Part shown: piece by piece, positions 15,115 to 23,714 of the stretch
How the letters are laid out: the number at the start of each line of letters is the position of its first letter
Numbering within the stretch: the first letter of the stretch is position 1
IMG/VR virus record: IMGVR_UViG_3300044615_001273
Span: 1 to 37,281 of that record
Reading direction: 5' to 3' (one strand)
From: a virus
DNA: 37,281 nt
Notes under the pieces: generated by a model
Told to the model about the DNA's origin: nothing
What the model saw: only the letters and a program-made list of their open reading frames with translations
Database searches by the model: none
Made by a program: the position numbers and the translations under genes

Positions 15115-16101
15115 TCAGTAAACATCATCGGAGATGATATTATACAACCCTATCCGACCGAGTTCCGGGGCAATCTGCAATCTCTTAATCTGGGCATTCG
15201 CACTGCGAATGACGTTGAGAGCGTCTGCAGCAAAACCAGCGACGACATCAACTTGAGGGGTTGGCAGCCCGTAGGCTGCCCTCAACCTGATTGCCAAATT
15301 GTAATGAAGTGCCGCCATATATTCTGGAGGCAGAATGATGTTCTGAGATGTTGACGTGAATTCTGGAAGTTGCTCTTTGACAATGAGGTGGAGTTCTTGG
15401 CCTATCGTAGGGGACGGATACGGCCACACCTTTCCAACTGGATACGCGCTGTCATAGAAAATGTGACTGGTTGTGCCCGACATTCCCTTCTGCCTAAAGA
15501 GCGCGTAATCTTCCCTGCTGTCAATGATCTGGAGAGTGACGTCAGTGGCGTTCGGCGGAACGTCGCCTGGCGCAAGAGCGGGAACTGCCGGAGTGAACGA
15601 CATTGCTGGAGCAGTCGTGTAAATCACCTGAATGGCGTCGCCCTGGGTTACAGCAATTGGAGAAGTGGCTACTTGCCACGACGGATTGCCGTTGATGTAT
15701 GAGACGAACAATCCCGTCACTGTTCCTCCGCCGACCAGGACGTTCCCATTCGACGGTGCTATAAAAACGAATGGTGAGCCCGTAGGCACTATGCTTTGGG
15801 GAGGGTTGGTCAGAATGGACGGGCCGAAATTAAAGCGCACGTATGCGGCATGCAGTTTGTCGGGCCGGCTAGCAAGGTTGAAGTCACCACCCGGCCCCAC
15901 AGTATAGGATTGGGCGCCGGTGCTGACTTTTGCAACGTCAACAAGGTGCCAAATCAACCAACGCTTGCGAGCCCACGTCGACACCATCCAATTGAGTCGT
16001 TGGAATGAGTCGTTCACATCCTCAGTCAGAGGAGTCTGTCCGATACCAATGGCTCCTGCGTCTTTCAACGCAAGTTGGATGATGTCGAGTGGTGTAGGCA
16101 T
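15115..16101 (-). CDS. P22 gp4-like tail accessory factor, enlarged
   Basis: The N-terminal 60 residues (ALKDAGAIGIGQTPLTEDVN, then RLNWMVSTWARKRWLIWHL) match the helical adaptor that binds under the portal in P22-like phages. The C-terminal part (LPPEYMAALHYNLAIRLRAAYG) resumes that helical pattern. P22 gp4 has about 166 residues; this protein has 328. The extra length is a central beta-rich section (about residues 65-225, including VLVGGGTVTGLFVSYINGNP), which may decorate the neck. The gene lies between the coat-associated and gp10-like genes, consistent with virion order. Confidence 0.8.
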   Translation of the reverse strand: MPTPLDIIQLALKDAGAIGIGQTPLTEDVNDSFQRLNWMVSTWARKRWLIWHLVDVAKVSTGAQSYTVGPGGDFNLASRPDKLHAAYVRFNFGPSILTNPPQSIVPTGSPFVFIAPSNGNVLVGGGTVTGLFVSYINGNPSWQVATSPIAVTQGDAIQVIYTTAPAMSFTPAVPALAPGDVPPNATDVTLQIIDSREDYALFRQKGMSGTTSHIFYDSAYPVGKVWPYPSPTIGQELHLIVKEQLPEFTSTSQNIILPPEYMAALHYNLAIRLRAAYGLPTPQVDVVAGFAADALNVIRSANAQIKRLQIAPELGRIGLYNIISDDVY

Positions 16102-16107
16102 GGAGCC

Positions 16108-16380
16108 TTACTCTTCTTCGGCTGCTTGTCTACGAGAACGTCTGGTCGAACCGCGGCGACGACCCTGACCCTGACGCTGGTCGGCACCACCTTCTTCCAC
16201 ATCAACGGTGTGCACCGCAGCTTCTCCAGCCGATTTGCCGGTTACAATCAGCTCTTCGTCGTGGTTTTGAACGACGACCCGCTCTCCGGCCTCATTTGTC
16301 ACCCACTTCGGATATTCCTGAAATTGATATTCAGGAAACTTCATGTTGGCGAAAATTATCGATCCAGCTTGTTGTGACAT
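16108..16380 (-). CDS. Small basic-tailed protein next to the coat gene
   Basis: This 90-residue protein has an N-terminal part with SIIFANMKFPEYQFQEYPKW and a C-terminal stretch very rich in Arg, Gly and Gln (QRQGQGRRRGSTRRSRRQ) ending in acidic residues. The Arg-rich tail could bind DNA or RNA. GAGGAG lies seven bases before the ATG. It directly follows the coat-protein terminator, a position often held by small hypothetical virion proteins in P22-like genomes. Function unknown. Confidence 0.6.
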   Translation of the reverse strand: MSQQAGSIIFANMKFPEYQFQEYPKWVTNEAGERVVVQNHDEELIVTGKSAGEAAVHTVDVEEGGADQRQGQGRRRGSTRRSRRQAAEEE

Positions 16381-16408
16381 ACTCGCACTCCTCAGACTAG
16401 GGTTTCAG

Positions 16409-16433
16409 AAAAGAGCGGGGAAGAATTCCCCGC
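16409..16433 (-). terminator. Intrinsic terminator after the coat protein gene
   Basis: On the minus strand an 8-bp stem, GCGGGGAA and TTCCCCGC, with a 3-base loop is followed by TCTTTT. It lies 22 bases after the coat stop and before the 90-residue gene. Partial termination here would raise coat transcript levels over distal genes. Confidence 0.8.
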
Positions 16434-16454
16434 CCTGTAGAAAGGCCGACAATC

Positions 16455-17669
16455 TTACAGAATGTCAGCCACCACGCACGCCCATTCCGGACGAACCCAG
16501 AGATAGCCGTACAGGATATCGAGACGCGTGATGAACTGGTCATTGCCGACATTGTAGGCAGTGACCATGCGCATCGACACACCATCGAAGCTTTCACGAG
16601 CAGCTTCGTGAACACCCCTCGGCAGTTCCAAATCGGCGCTGGCCATGGTTACCGCTTCAGGGCAATAGACAAACGATTTCCGGTACGTGACGTTCACATT
16701 GGAAACCTGGTTCACTGCGGCGCCATTGGCAGGAGACGCTGTGACGGTTTGGAACTGCACAGGGTTGCCGAGGACCGCTGGAACAAGGGCGGGATAGACT
16801 GGAATGGACGTTGCACCGGCAGGAACGTTGGCGGTCACGGCAAACTGGCGCAGCTGGCCGGTGGACTGCTTCGTGATCCTGTTGACGGCAAAGACGCCAG
16901 GGATTGTGATGATGTCACCAGCAAGTAGAGTGCCCGGAAGGGCGTTGACGACAAGATTTTGACCAGTTTGACCGGCGCCGTTGATGGTGGCACCGGCACC
17001 CAGGCTGCCAGTCGTATGCTTGATGACGGTCTGGTCCTTCATCCAATCAAAGCCGAGAGCCTGTTGCATCTGGCCGGTGGAGTATTGACGGCTGATTGCA
17101 CCGGACGGATTGAAAAGACCGGCCAATGAAGCAAGCACACGGGCTTCAGTGAACGGGTCGTTGATCACCTTTCTGCTGCCGACTGGAGCAGAATTGATGT
17201 CGAGAAGAGCGCCAGCATTCAAGAAGGTGGAGGCGATCGGGGTCAAGATGTTGTTGGAACCGTCCACATTGGCGACAAAGTTGCAAATGCCGCCTTCAAC
17301 GCCGCCCATCACGTCAGCGGCAACGGCGCCGGCAACGTTGTTCACGGCCGGAGCAAGAACGCGTCTCGAGTAATCGTCCAACGACATGGTTCTGTCAACA
17401 GAGGAAAACGCCACGTCGACACCCTTCTGAGTGGCAAGCACCAACGTGGTGCTGGGCTCAACGGTGTCTTGGATCTGCGCGGCCGGGCCAGAACGAACGA
17501 CGTAGTCATTCGGCAGGCGGATACGGAGACTCGTGCCGATCTTCGCGCCGGTGTTGGCAAACGAGTCGTCGTACTGCGTATCGATATTTTGGAGGAAGGC
17601 ATTTGTGTTCTTCCAGAGTCTCACAGCTTCGCGAGTGATCTGGTTGATAGTGAGCATCGAGTTAGCCAT
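16455..17669 (-). CDS. Major capsid protein, P22 coat type
   Basis: The 404-residue protein has the pattern of the P22 coat family: MLTINQITREAVRLWKNTN at the N-terminus, then IGTSLRIRLPNDYVVRSGP and VDVAFSSVDRTMSLDDYSRR. Further on are a region like the P22 inserted domain and a C-terminal SMRMVTAYNVGNDQFITRLD. P22 coat has 430 residues. AGGAG lies 7 bases before the ATG. The gene follows the scaffold, is preceded by a structured 200-base leader and followed by a strong terminator, as expected for a very highly expressed gene. Confidence 0.9.
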   Translation of the reverse strand: MANSMLTINQITREAVRLWKNTNAFLQNIDTQYDDSFANTGAKIGTSLRIRLPNDYVVRSGPAAQIQDTVEPSTTLVLATQKGVDVAFSSVDRTMSLDDYSRRVLAPAVNNVAGAVAADVMGGVEGGICNFVANVDGSNNILTPIASTFLNAGALLDINSAPVGSRKVINDPFTEARVLASLAGLFNPSGAISRQYSTGQMQQALGFDWMKDQTVIKHTTGSLGAGATINGAGQTGQNLVVNALPGTLLAGDIITIPGVFAVNRITKQSTGQLRQFAVTANVPAGATSIPVYPALVPAVLGNPVQFQTVTASPANGAAVNQVSNVNVTYRKSFVYCPEAVTMASADLELPRGVHEAARESFDGVSMRMVTAYNVGNDQFITRLDILYGYLWVRPEWACVVADIL

Positions 17670-17871
17670 CTTTGGGCTCCTGTTCCAATGGTTGATCTCA
17701 AGGTCCGAAGACCGTTTTGGGTTGTTGGTGCGAAACCAGTTGAAAGATCTTTTGCATTCACCTGGGGTCGCTTGGTGCCCGAGACCAAGCCTTTTGAAGC
17801 AGGCAGGGCGCAGACTATAACCGGTCTGCGAGCGGCTTTACGCTAACCTTGGAGGTCGTATTGCCTCAAAC
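17670..17871 (-). other. Structured leader between scaffold and coat genes
   Basis: The 202-base gap holds two stem-loops. CGCAGAC and GTCTGCG (17809-17830) enclose 8 bases, and GCTTGGT and ACCAAGC (17770-17790) enclose 7. Neither is followed by a U-run on the minus strand. I see no convincing promoter or gene. The structures may stabilise or process the coat mRNA and help uncouple coat from scaffold expression. Confidence 0.5.
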
Positions 17872-18672
17872 TCAGGCCTGTTTCTTTTGAAGTTGCTTTT
17901 CGCGCCAGGCCATCCACTCAGATGTGGACATTTTTTCAGGGTCGGCTTCGGCTGTGGTTGAGCCTTTGACAGGTTTGATAGGCGCTGGCGCCTTCGAAAC
18001 CGGTGCCGGTTTTGGCGGCTGACTGACTCTGGCCGCCACCTTGGCCACTTCCACCCCCATTTTCACCGGGCTCATTCTCATAATTTTGAAAGCGAGATCC
18101 CGATCCTTCGCCAACTCATAGAGAACTTTTGGACCCTCTCCGGTTTCAATAGCGGCTTCGATAAACGCCGGAGTGAGGCCGCCAATGTCCTTATAGTTAG
18201 TGAGAACATCGTCAAAATCGTTATACAACGTTTTTCCGGTGTCGTACACAATATTGCACGCATTATTAAAGGCATCGGCGCGAATTCTTTCGTCCGCTTT
18301 CTGCTCGGCCAGGCGCTCGATTTCGGCCTTTGTGAGGTCCTTCGGCGTCTCTTCCTGGGGTGGTGTTTCACCACGGCCTTCACGATAGATGGCCAACTGG
18401 GCCTCAAGTTCCTTGGCCCTTGCAGAAGCCGCTTCTGCCTCACGTCTGGCATCCCACTTATCTTTTGTGAGAGTGTCAATTCTGGTCTGGAACCAGGGTT
18501 TCTCCTTCTTCCCCTCCTTTCCTTCAGATTTACTTTCGCCTTCCTCGCCACTTGAAGCCTGTTGCTCCTTCCCACCTTCAGACTCACCAGTCTCCTCAGT
18601 GACTTCGGAGGTGACAGGAATAGCGTCGTCACCGGGGGTCGTTGTTTGAGTTTCTTCAGAAGTACCGCTCAT
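17872..18672 (-). CDS. Capsid scaffolding protein
   Basis: From ATG 18672 the product is 266 residues. It starts with a disordered acidic stretch rich in Glu, Ser and Thr (about 1-60), followed by a coiled coil (DARREAEAASARAKELEAQL), a helical middle (NACNIVYDTGKTLYNDFDDV) and a Pro/Lys-rich section before a basic C-terminal helix (MSTSEWMAWREKQLQKKQ). A long helical protein with a charged C-terminal helix, directly before the coat gene, is the scaffold pattern. GGAGA lies close before the chosen ATG; in-frame ATGs at 18681 and 18687 have no better site. Confidence 0.83.
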   Translation of the reverse strand: MSGTSEETQTTTPGDDAIPVTSEVTEETGESEGGKEQQASSGEEGESKSEGKEGKKEKPWFQTRIDTLTKDKWDARREAEAASARAKELEAQLAIYREGRGETPPQEETPKDLTKAEIERLAEQKADERIRADAFNNACNIVYDTGKTLYNDFDDVLTNYKDIGGLTPAFIEAAIETGEGPKVLYELAKDRDLAFKIMRMSPVKMGVEVAKVAARVSQPPKPAPVSKAPAPIKPVKGSTTAEADPEKMSTSEWMAWREKQLQKKQA

Positions 18673-18747
18673 GTTCTCCATCCTCATGGATAATTGTGCC
18701 CGGTGTGTTGGATCGCCGGTAATCCCCTGCCCACTATGGGCGAAGCT

Positions 18748-19056
18748 CTATTGGAGGTTGATCACTCTACTGCGAACACCTCGACCTTGTTGGAGGCTCT
18801 TATCCAAAAGGAGAGCCTCGAAGATGATTTCCTTCTGCTGTTCTTCAACAGTTTTCGAACTCAACATCTGGGCCAACACTTGGCGAGCCTGTTCAATCAA
18901 ACTCCCGTAGGTCTTTTCCACAAAGACCTGTTGGCTTCTGTTCAATTCATACCAAGCATTGTTCTTGGCCAATTCTTCATACACCGCTGCGGCCATGCCT
19001 TTAGCGGTATCAGCCACCATCTTGTGGCAATGAATTTGACGTGCGCGACGGCTCAT
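18748..19056 (-). CDS. Small conserved-type virion protein of the head operon
   Basis: This 102-residue helical protein contains MAAAVYEELAKNNAWYELN, then FVEKTYGSLIEQARQVLAQM and EIIFEALLLDKSLQ. I recognise the general pattern of small helical proteins found near portal and scaffold genes in phages of this type, but no named function. AAAGGAGA overlapping the end of the third ADP-ribosyltransferase-like gene serves as its ribosome-binding site. It may be an assembly factor. Confidence 0.6.
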   Translation of the reverse strand: MSRRARQIHCHKMVADTAKGMAAAVYEELAKNNAWYELNRSQQVFVEKTYGSLIEQARQVLAQMLSSKTVEEQQKEIIFEALLLDKSLQQGRGVRSRVINLQ

Positions 19057-19061
19057 GATCT

Positions 19062-20333
19062 CTATTCTCCTTTGAATGGGTCGTGTTCGACCGATTTTAG
19101 ATGGACGCCTGGACCGTAGTCCTTGATCTTGTCCCCCTTGATGTCGTATTGGGCCAAGGCTTTGATAAAGTCTGGATGGAAAATGACGTAGTTGTAGGTC
19201 TTTTTCTCCCTCTTCACGGACAATCTATTACGATTTTCAGTAGCCCATTTAATCAACGCATCATCCTTATCCGCGTAAAAAGTGTCTCTCATTTTTCTAT
19301 ATCCGGCCGCCGACCTGCGCACGCCTTCAATGGCCTTGTCTATGTCGCCACCGTGCCGTTCTACAAATTGGGCCAGCGCCACTACGTTTTTTCTCTCGTC
19401 ACCCTCCTCCATATTTACCCAGGGTGAACTATCAAGAAGAAGTTCTGGCCTCGAATGTCTTGAACTTCCATCTTCATACCTAATCCCGTGGATGCCGGCA
19501 TTGTAAAGAGCTTCGGACGCCGCAAAGTCAGACCTATTGTTCCTCACCAACTGTTTGTAGACCGTTTCTCCAGATTGGGGGGCGTCGCGCCATTCTTCAG
19601 CTGCGGCAGGATCGCTGAAAGCCTTTAGAATTTTTTCCATAGCTTCTGGATGGTGGTCGACCAAAGAATTGTCCCAATCTAACATGGTCTCAGGCGTCAA
19701 GTGGACTGCGACTCGATATGAGTAGGGGCCCTCGGACTCATTTGAAACATAGGGTGTCGTATATTGTAGAACTTTACTCCACAGTTCTGCGGAGTCCTCC
19801 CTCAAGAATTTATCTCTCGCTTCAATATCCTCAGGTCGTGAATTTTGATCTGTATAATGTTCCCCTTCAATCTTATACCTTAAAAAAGCACCAAAACCTT
19901 CTGTCAAATTTTGGGGAGCTTCATACAATGTGTCGCTATGGGCCTCATTGTAAACGTTGATAAATTCGTGCAAATTATCTAGAAGATGGGGACTACGATT
20001 AAGACTTGAAAGGTCGAGCAATTTCAAATAGCGGTCGTAGTCTTGGGTCTTTGCCTTATGTAATTCTTGAAGGTTTACGCCATTAAAACGCAAGTTTGGG
20101 GCTCCACGATTACCAACCACTGCCGGATGTTTTGAGAATTCTTCCATATAACTTGATGTGCCAGGACCAGACACTGCAGGAGACTCTGCCACGTAGGCAG
20201 CTCCACGCCCAAAAGATGCGGCGCCTTGGCCTTTGCCAGACACTTCACTCATTGCACCAAACTTCCCCTCTGGAATGTCGAAGGGCGAAGCGTGCCACGC
20301 CATTAGAGCGTTGCCAAATCTCTTATCGCTCAT
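19062..20333 (-). CDS. ADP-ribosyltransferase-like protein, paralogue C
   Basis: The 423-residue protein starts with AWHASPFDIPEGKFG (His14) and GQGAASFGRGAAYVAES, matching the first strands of ADP-ribosyltransferase domains found in phage polyvalent proteins (WHGSP...YGxGLYFA). YRVAVHLTPETMLDWDNSL, the segment NAGIHGIRYEDGSSR, and NYVIFHPDFIKALAQY follow in the family's order. His and Tyr of an H-Y-type NAD site are visible; a third catalytic residue cannot be assigned. It ends in VHLKSVEHDPFKGE. It overlaps paralogue B by 4 bases (ATGA). No lineage-typical target is apparent. Confidence 0.72.
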   Translation of the reverse strand: MSDKRFGNALMAWHASPFDIPEGKFGAMSEVSGKGQGAASFGRGAAYVAESPAVSGPGTSSYMEEFSKHPAVVGNRGAPNLRFNGVNLQELHKAKTQDYDRYLKLLDLSSLNRSPHLLDNLHEFINVYNEAHSDTLYEAPQNLTEGFGAFLRYKIEGEHYTDQNSRPEDIEARDKFLREDSAELWSKVLQYTTPYVSNESEGPYSYRVAVHLTPETMLDWDNSLVDHHPEAMEKILKAFSDPAAAEEWRDAPQSGETVYKQLVRNNRSDFAASEALYNAGIHGIRYEDGSSRHSRPELLLDSSPWVNMEEGDERKNVVALAQFVERHGGDIDKAIEGVRRSAAGYRKMRDTFYADKDDALIKWATENRNRLSVKREKKTYNYVIFHPDFIKALAQYDIKGDKIKDYGPGVHLKSVEHDPFKGE

Positions 20334-21760
20334 TGGCCGCTATCCTTAAACGGGTCGTGATCAACTGGATGGAGGTGGACACCAGAACCGTAGTCCTTGA
20401 GCTTCTCGCCTTTGATATTGTATTGGGCGATTGTCTTAATGAATTTTGGGTCAAGAACGACGTAGTTGTAAGTCAAATTCTTGGGCTTTTCTGGGACCGG
20501 TTTCAAAGGCGGTAAGGTTTTGGTGACCTTCTTGACCTCAATGTGGTTTTGATTTTCTGCGATCCAGTTTAAGAACTTGGCGTATTGTGCAACTTCTTCA
20601 GGCTTTTTATCATAGCCGCGAAGCAAATCAGTGATATGACTAATGACGCCTTGAATTGACGGCTGGGGTTTTCTGTCAAATACATTGTCCGATAGGAAAA
20701 GAGTTCTAGTTATTTCGTCCAAAACTTTTGGATTGGCGACCTTCTTTTCGGCACCTTCTCTGGGGGCAAGTCCGACAACTTCTTCAATATATCTCGGCTT
20801 GCTCAACTCAAGGTCTTTTTTGTAATCAACCCACCTCCCCCGACTATCGCCATCCAAATATCTGATTGCCCTAATTCCAGCTTTGTGCAAACCTTCAGAG
20901 GCGTCGAACTTCAAATCGTGTTCCGGAATGGTCCCTTTCAACGAGTACCCCGAAGCATGGAGCCTTTGAAGGGCTGAATAGACCTCTTCTCCCGATTTTC
21001 CGGACAAACCGTCAAAAGGGTGAGTCTCCTGCTTTGCGTCCTCAATAACGTTGGAAAAAGCTGACTTAATTTTTTCAAGAGCTTTCGGGTGGTGGTCCTC
21101 TAATGCGTTATCCCAATCCAACATGTTGTGAGGAGACAAGTCTAGAGCCACTTCGTATGAGTATGGGCCACCTGAGGGGTCTTGTCCGAAAAATTTCAAC
21201 TTCTTTTTTGCAAGTTCTAATCCACTTCTGACCATTCTAGCGTGGTCAGGCGTGTAATTGTTATCGTCGACGGGTGGCCCCGCCTCCATAGCCATATACT
21301 TTGCAAAATTTTCATCTCCCAAGTCATCGAGATCTCTTTCTATTTGGGTTAAAGCATTATCGTACATGTGCCGATTAAACTTGCTAAGACGATTTGAGAT
21401 CCAATTAAAACCAGCTTCTCTTTGATCAAACGCTGTGTCATACTCTTCACTCATGGCTCTGGCGCTTGACAAATCGTGAAAACTATCATCAAGTGGTTCC
21501 CATTCACCATCAATGTTGATGTGCCATCTTTTTTGAGTTTTTCTAACGGCTTGATGTTGAGAAAACTCTTTCATGTAGACTGACTCCCCAGGCCCTGACA
21601 AAGCCGGAGACTGGGCCACGTAGGCTGCCCCTCTTCCGTAAGCTGCCGCGCCCTGGCCGGTGCCTGAAGACGCCCGCATAGGAGCAAACTGCCCTTCGGG
21701 GATGTCGAAAGGGGATGCGTGCCACGCCGTCAGAGTTTTGCGAAAGTCACTACCGCTCAT
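20330..21760 (-). CDS. ADP-ribosyltransferase-like protein, paralogue B
   Basis: This 476-residue paralogue has AWHASPFDIPEGQFAPM (His14), GQGAAAYGRGAAYVAQSPAL, YSYEVALDLSPHNMLDWDNA, GEEVYSALQRL, AGIRAIRYLDGDSRG and YNYVVLDPKFIKTIAQYNI. It ends in VHLHPVDHDPF plus seven residues. It differs from its neighbours mainly in the region after residue 70, which is longer and helix-rich (HDLSSARAMSEEYDTAFDQR). The DNA encoding its C-terminus overlaps the start of paralogue C. Likely role: modification of a host protein or nucleic acid after entry, or interference with host defence; both are inference. Confidence 0.72.
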   Translation of the reverse strand: MSGSDFRKTLTAWHASPFDIPEGQFAPMRASSGTGQGAAAYGRGAAYVAQSPALSGPGESVYMKEFSQHQAVRKTQKRWHINIDGEWEPLDDSFHDLSSARAMSEEYDTAFDQREAGFNWISNRLSKFNRHMYDNALTQIERDLDDLGDENFAKYMAMEAGPPVDDNNYTPDHARMVRSGLELAKKKLKFFGQDPSGGPYSYEVALDLSPHNMLDWDNALEDHHPKALEKIKSAFSNVIEDAKQETHPFDGLSGKSGEEVYSALQRLHASGYSLKGTIPEHDLKFDASEGLHKAGIRAIRYLDGDSRGRWVDYKKDLELSKPRYIEEVVGLAPREGAEKKVANPKVLDEITRTLFLSDNVFDRKPQPSIQGVISHITDLLRGYDKKPEEVAQYAKFLNWIAENQNHIEVKKVTKTLPPLKPVPEKPKNLTYNYVVLDPKFIKTIAQYNIKGEKLKDYGSGVHLHPVDHDPFKDSGQ

Positions 21761-23097
21761 TTGCCTTCGTCCTTAAACGGATCGTGCTCAACAGATTTCA
21801 GGTGGACACCCGGCCCAAAGTCTTTCACCTTATCGCCCTTGATATTATATTGAGATAATGCTTCTACAAAATCCGGGTGGAAAATGACATAGTTGTAGCT
21901 GGCTGACGGGCGGTAAGTAGAAAACTTCGATGCCTCATTTTTCAATAAATCTCTAGCTTCGGATAAGACATCGGAGTCGAATTCCCAATGAATTGGAAGA
22001 GGACGATTGCTTTCAAATACCTTTTTCAATTGGTCAAAATTCATTGAACCATGCGTGATCTGTCTATGAACTTTCGCAATAAGGTTCAGGGACTCATATT
22101 TGGGCTCGACTTTGTCTGATTTTGCAAGTTCATTTAGATATTTCCCTATTGGCTTATCGTTGTATTTGAGTTCAGGAGGAATTTGTCTGCTCAAACCATC
22201 TAAATACCGGATCCCGTGGATCCCAGCATTGTAAAGAGCTTCGGACGCGGCAATACCAATATCTACTCCACCTTTGTCAAAGTGTCTCATCAAGTCGTGG
22301 TAAAAATCCTGTCCACTCTTATTAGGATTTGTGAAACCTCGAGACGATTTATCCTCCTCATAGGCTTTGCGGTCTTCTTCGTCCATTTGAGAAAGGTCGT
22401 AATCGCTTAGAGTTTCAGTTCCTTCCATCATGTGTTGCAACGGGGCTAACTTCTTCTGAGCCTGCTCATGATGATCTCCCAAGACACTATCCCAATCGAG
22501 CATCGTCTCAGGCGTTAAGTGGACGGCCACTTGATATGAGTATGGACCACTATTTTTGGGAGATGTGTGGTGTTTCTCGATGAATGCTTTGGCTTCTTTC
22601 GCTGCTGCAATCAGAAACTGGGCGTCCTCTCCATGAGTTGTATAATCATCCGGTTCTGCGATCAACTGATCCGCATCACGATTGACCTGATCTTTAAGAC
22701 TTTTGGCGCCGGAACCTCCGTGCAAAGCGTGGGCGTAGGTCGCCTCTGAAATCAACTCAAAGGCGCGGGTTGACAAGGTGTTGAAAGGATGCGGAAGATT
22801 TGCCGTAGAAAACCCCCTCCAGTTATTAGGAGTCATGTCATCCTGGATCTGGGCCATGCTGAAACCACCGACCTTCTCGCCAACAGCTGCTGGATGCTTT
22901 GCAAATTCCTCCATATATTCTGATCGACCGGGACCTGACACGGAACGAGACTCAGCGACGTATGCCGCACCTTTCCCGTAGGACGAAGCTCCTTGCCCGG
23001 TCCCAACAGTCTTCTTCATTTCACCAAACTTGTCGAAATCATACGGCGACGCATGCCACGCCATTATGGGAGCAAGTTTGTTGGAAGATCCAGACAC
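21757..23097 (-). CDS. ADP-ribosyltransferase-like protein, paralogue A
   Basis: The 446-residue protein begins with GTG, with GGGAG seven bases upstream. It has AWHASPYDFDKFGEM (His15), GQGASSYGKGAAYVAES (Tyr46), YSYQVAVHLTPETMLDWDSV, GQDFYHDLMRHF, NAGIHGIRYLDGLSR and YNYVIFHPDFVEALSQYNI. WHASPxDFDKF is closest to the polyvalent-protein ART signature. It ends in VHLKSVEHDPFKDEGK. It is the first of the three tandem paralogues and follows an unknown 203-residue protein by 2 bases. The ART fold is well supported by motif order; activity is unproven. Confidence 0.75.
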   Translation of the reverse strand: MSGSSNKLAPIMAWHASPYDFDKFGEMKKTVGTGQGASSYGKGAAYVAESRSVSGPGRSEYMEEFAKHPAAVGEKVGGFSMAQIQDDMTPNNWRGFSTANLPHPFNTLSTRAFELISEATYAHALHGGSGAKSLKDQVNRDADQLIAEPDDYTTHGEDAQFLIAAAKEAKAFIEKHHTSPKNSGPYSYQVAVHLTPETMLDWDSVLGDHHEQAQKKLAPLQHMMEGTETLSDYDLSQMDEEDRKAYEEDKSSRGFTNPNKSGQDFYHDLMRHFDKGGVDIGIAASEALYNAGIHGIRYLDGLSRQIPPELKYNDKPIGKYLNELAKSDKVEPKYESLNLIAKVHRQITHGSMNFDQLKKVFESNRPLPIHWEFDSDVLSEARDLLKNEASKFSTYRPSASYNYVIFHPDFVEALSQYNIKGDKVKDFGPGVHLKSVEHDPFKDEGK

Positions 23098-23099
23098 GG

Positions 23100-23711
23100 T
23101 TAGACTCCCACCAACTTCAAGAATGTCTTAATGGCTGCGTTGCCAGCAATCGTCTTGGAAGCAGTAGGGTGCTTCAGCATCTCATTCAAATACTCCTTGT
23201 TCATCACAAGGTATTTAGTCGTCTTCCCCACGTCTGGGTAGTCCATGACCAGGCCGCCATCCTTTTGGACTTGGGGGCGCACGCCTCCAAAGACCTTGTC
23301 AGGCACCGTCGGTATGATGGCTTTGATCAGCGTGGGTCCGCCGAAGTGGAGGTGTGGCACAATCATGCCACGCTTCTTGGCCATGGCAGCCAACGGTGAA
23401 GACACGGCACCCCAAATCGGTCCGCCTTCTGCTTGAAGGCTGTCAACACCTTTGATGATGGATCTCGGATCGCCGGCAACTCCAACCATCTTCTTCATGC
23501 CAGACTGCTGAGGTCTGACTGCTATGAAGCCGTCAGTGTCACCATGGAACTCCCAATTCTGAGCCCGATTATCAAACTTCGGCCGTTCCCAAGATGATCC
23601 AGTTTCCTTCTTGTAGGAAGCTTGGAACTGATCGAAGAGCTTGTTCTTACCCTGCTCGTCTAGATCAGAGTATCCGAACTTCTTGATGATCTGGTTCTGG
23701 GATCCTGACAT
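23100..23711 (-). CDS. Unknown protein of the cargo-like island
   Basis: The 203-residue protein contains FQASYKKETGSSWERPKFDN, then FHGDTDGFIAVRPQQSGMKK and VGVAGDPRSIIKGVDSLQ, and a region with GPIWGAVSSPLAAMAKKRGM. The sequence is reminiscent of an acetyltransferase-like alpha/beta fold (a strand with IAVRPQQSGMKKMVGVAG, then a helix), but the acetyl-CoA P-loop is not recognisable. I do not assign a function. AAAAGG lies 9 bases before the ATG. It lies between a GNAT enzyme and the ADP-ribosyltransferase-like array, so it may be part of the same delivered set. Confidence 0.55.
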   Translation of the reverse strand: MSGSQNQIIKKFGYSDLDEQGKNKLFDQFQASYKKETGSSWERPKFDNRAQNWEFHGDTDGFIAVRPQQSGMKKMVGVAGDPRSIIKGVDSLQAEGGPIWGAVSSPLAAMAKKRGMIVPHLHFGGPTLIKAIIPTVPDKVFGGVRPQVQKDGGLVMDYPDVGKTTKYLVMNKEYLNEMLKHPTASKTIAGNAAIKTFLKLVGV

Positions 23712-23714
23712 TGT

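Noticed and set aside
17770-17795. Hairpin followed by CTTTT as a plus-strand terminator
   Set aside because: No plus-strand gene lies nearby to terminate and the T-run is short; treated as leader structure of the coat mRNA.
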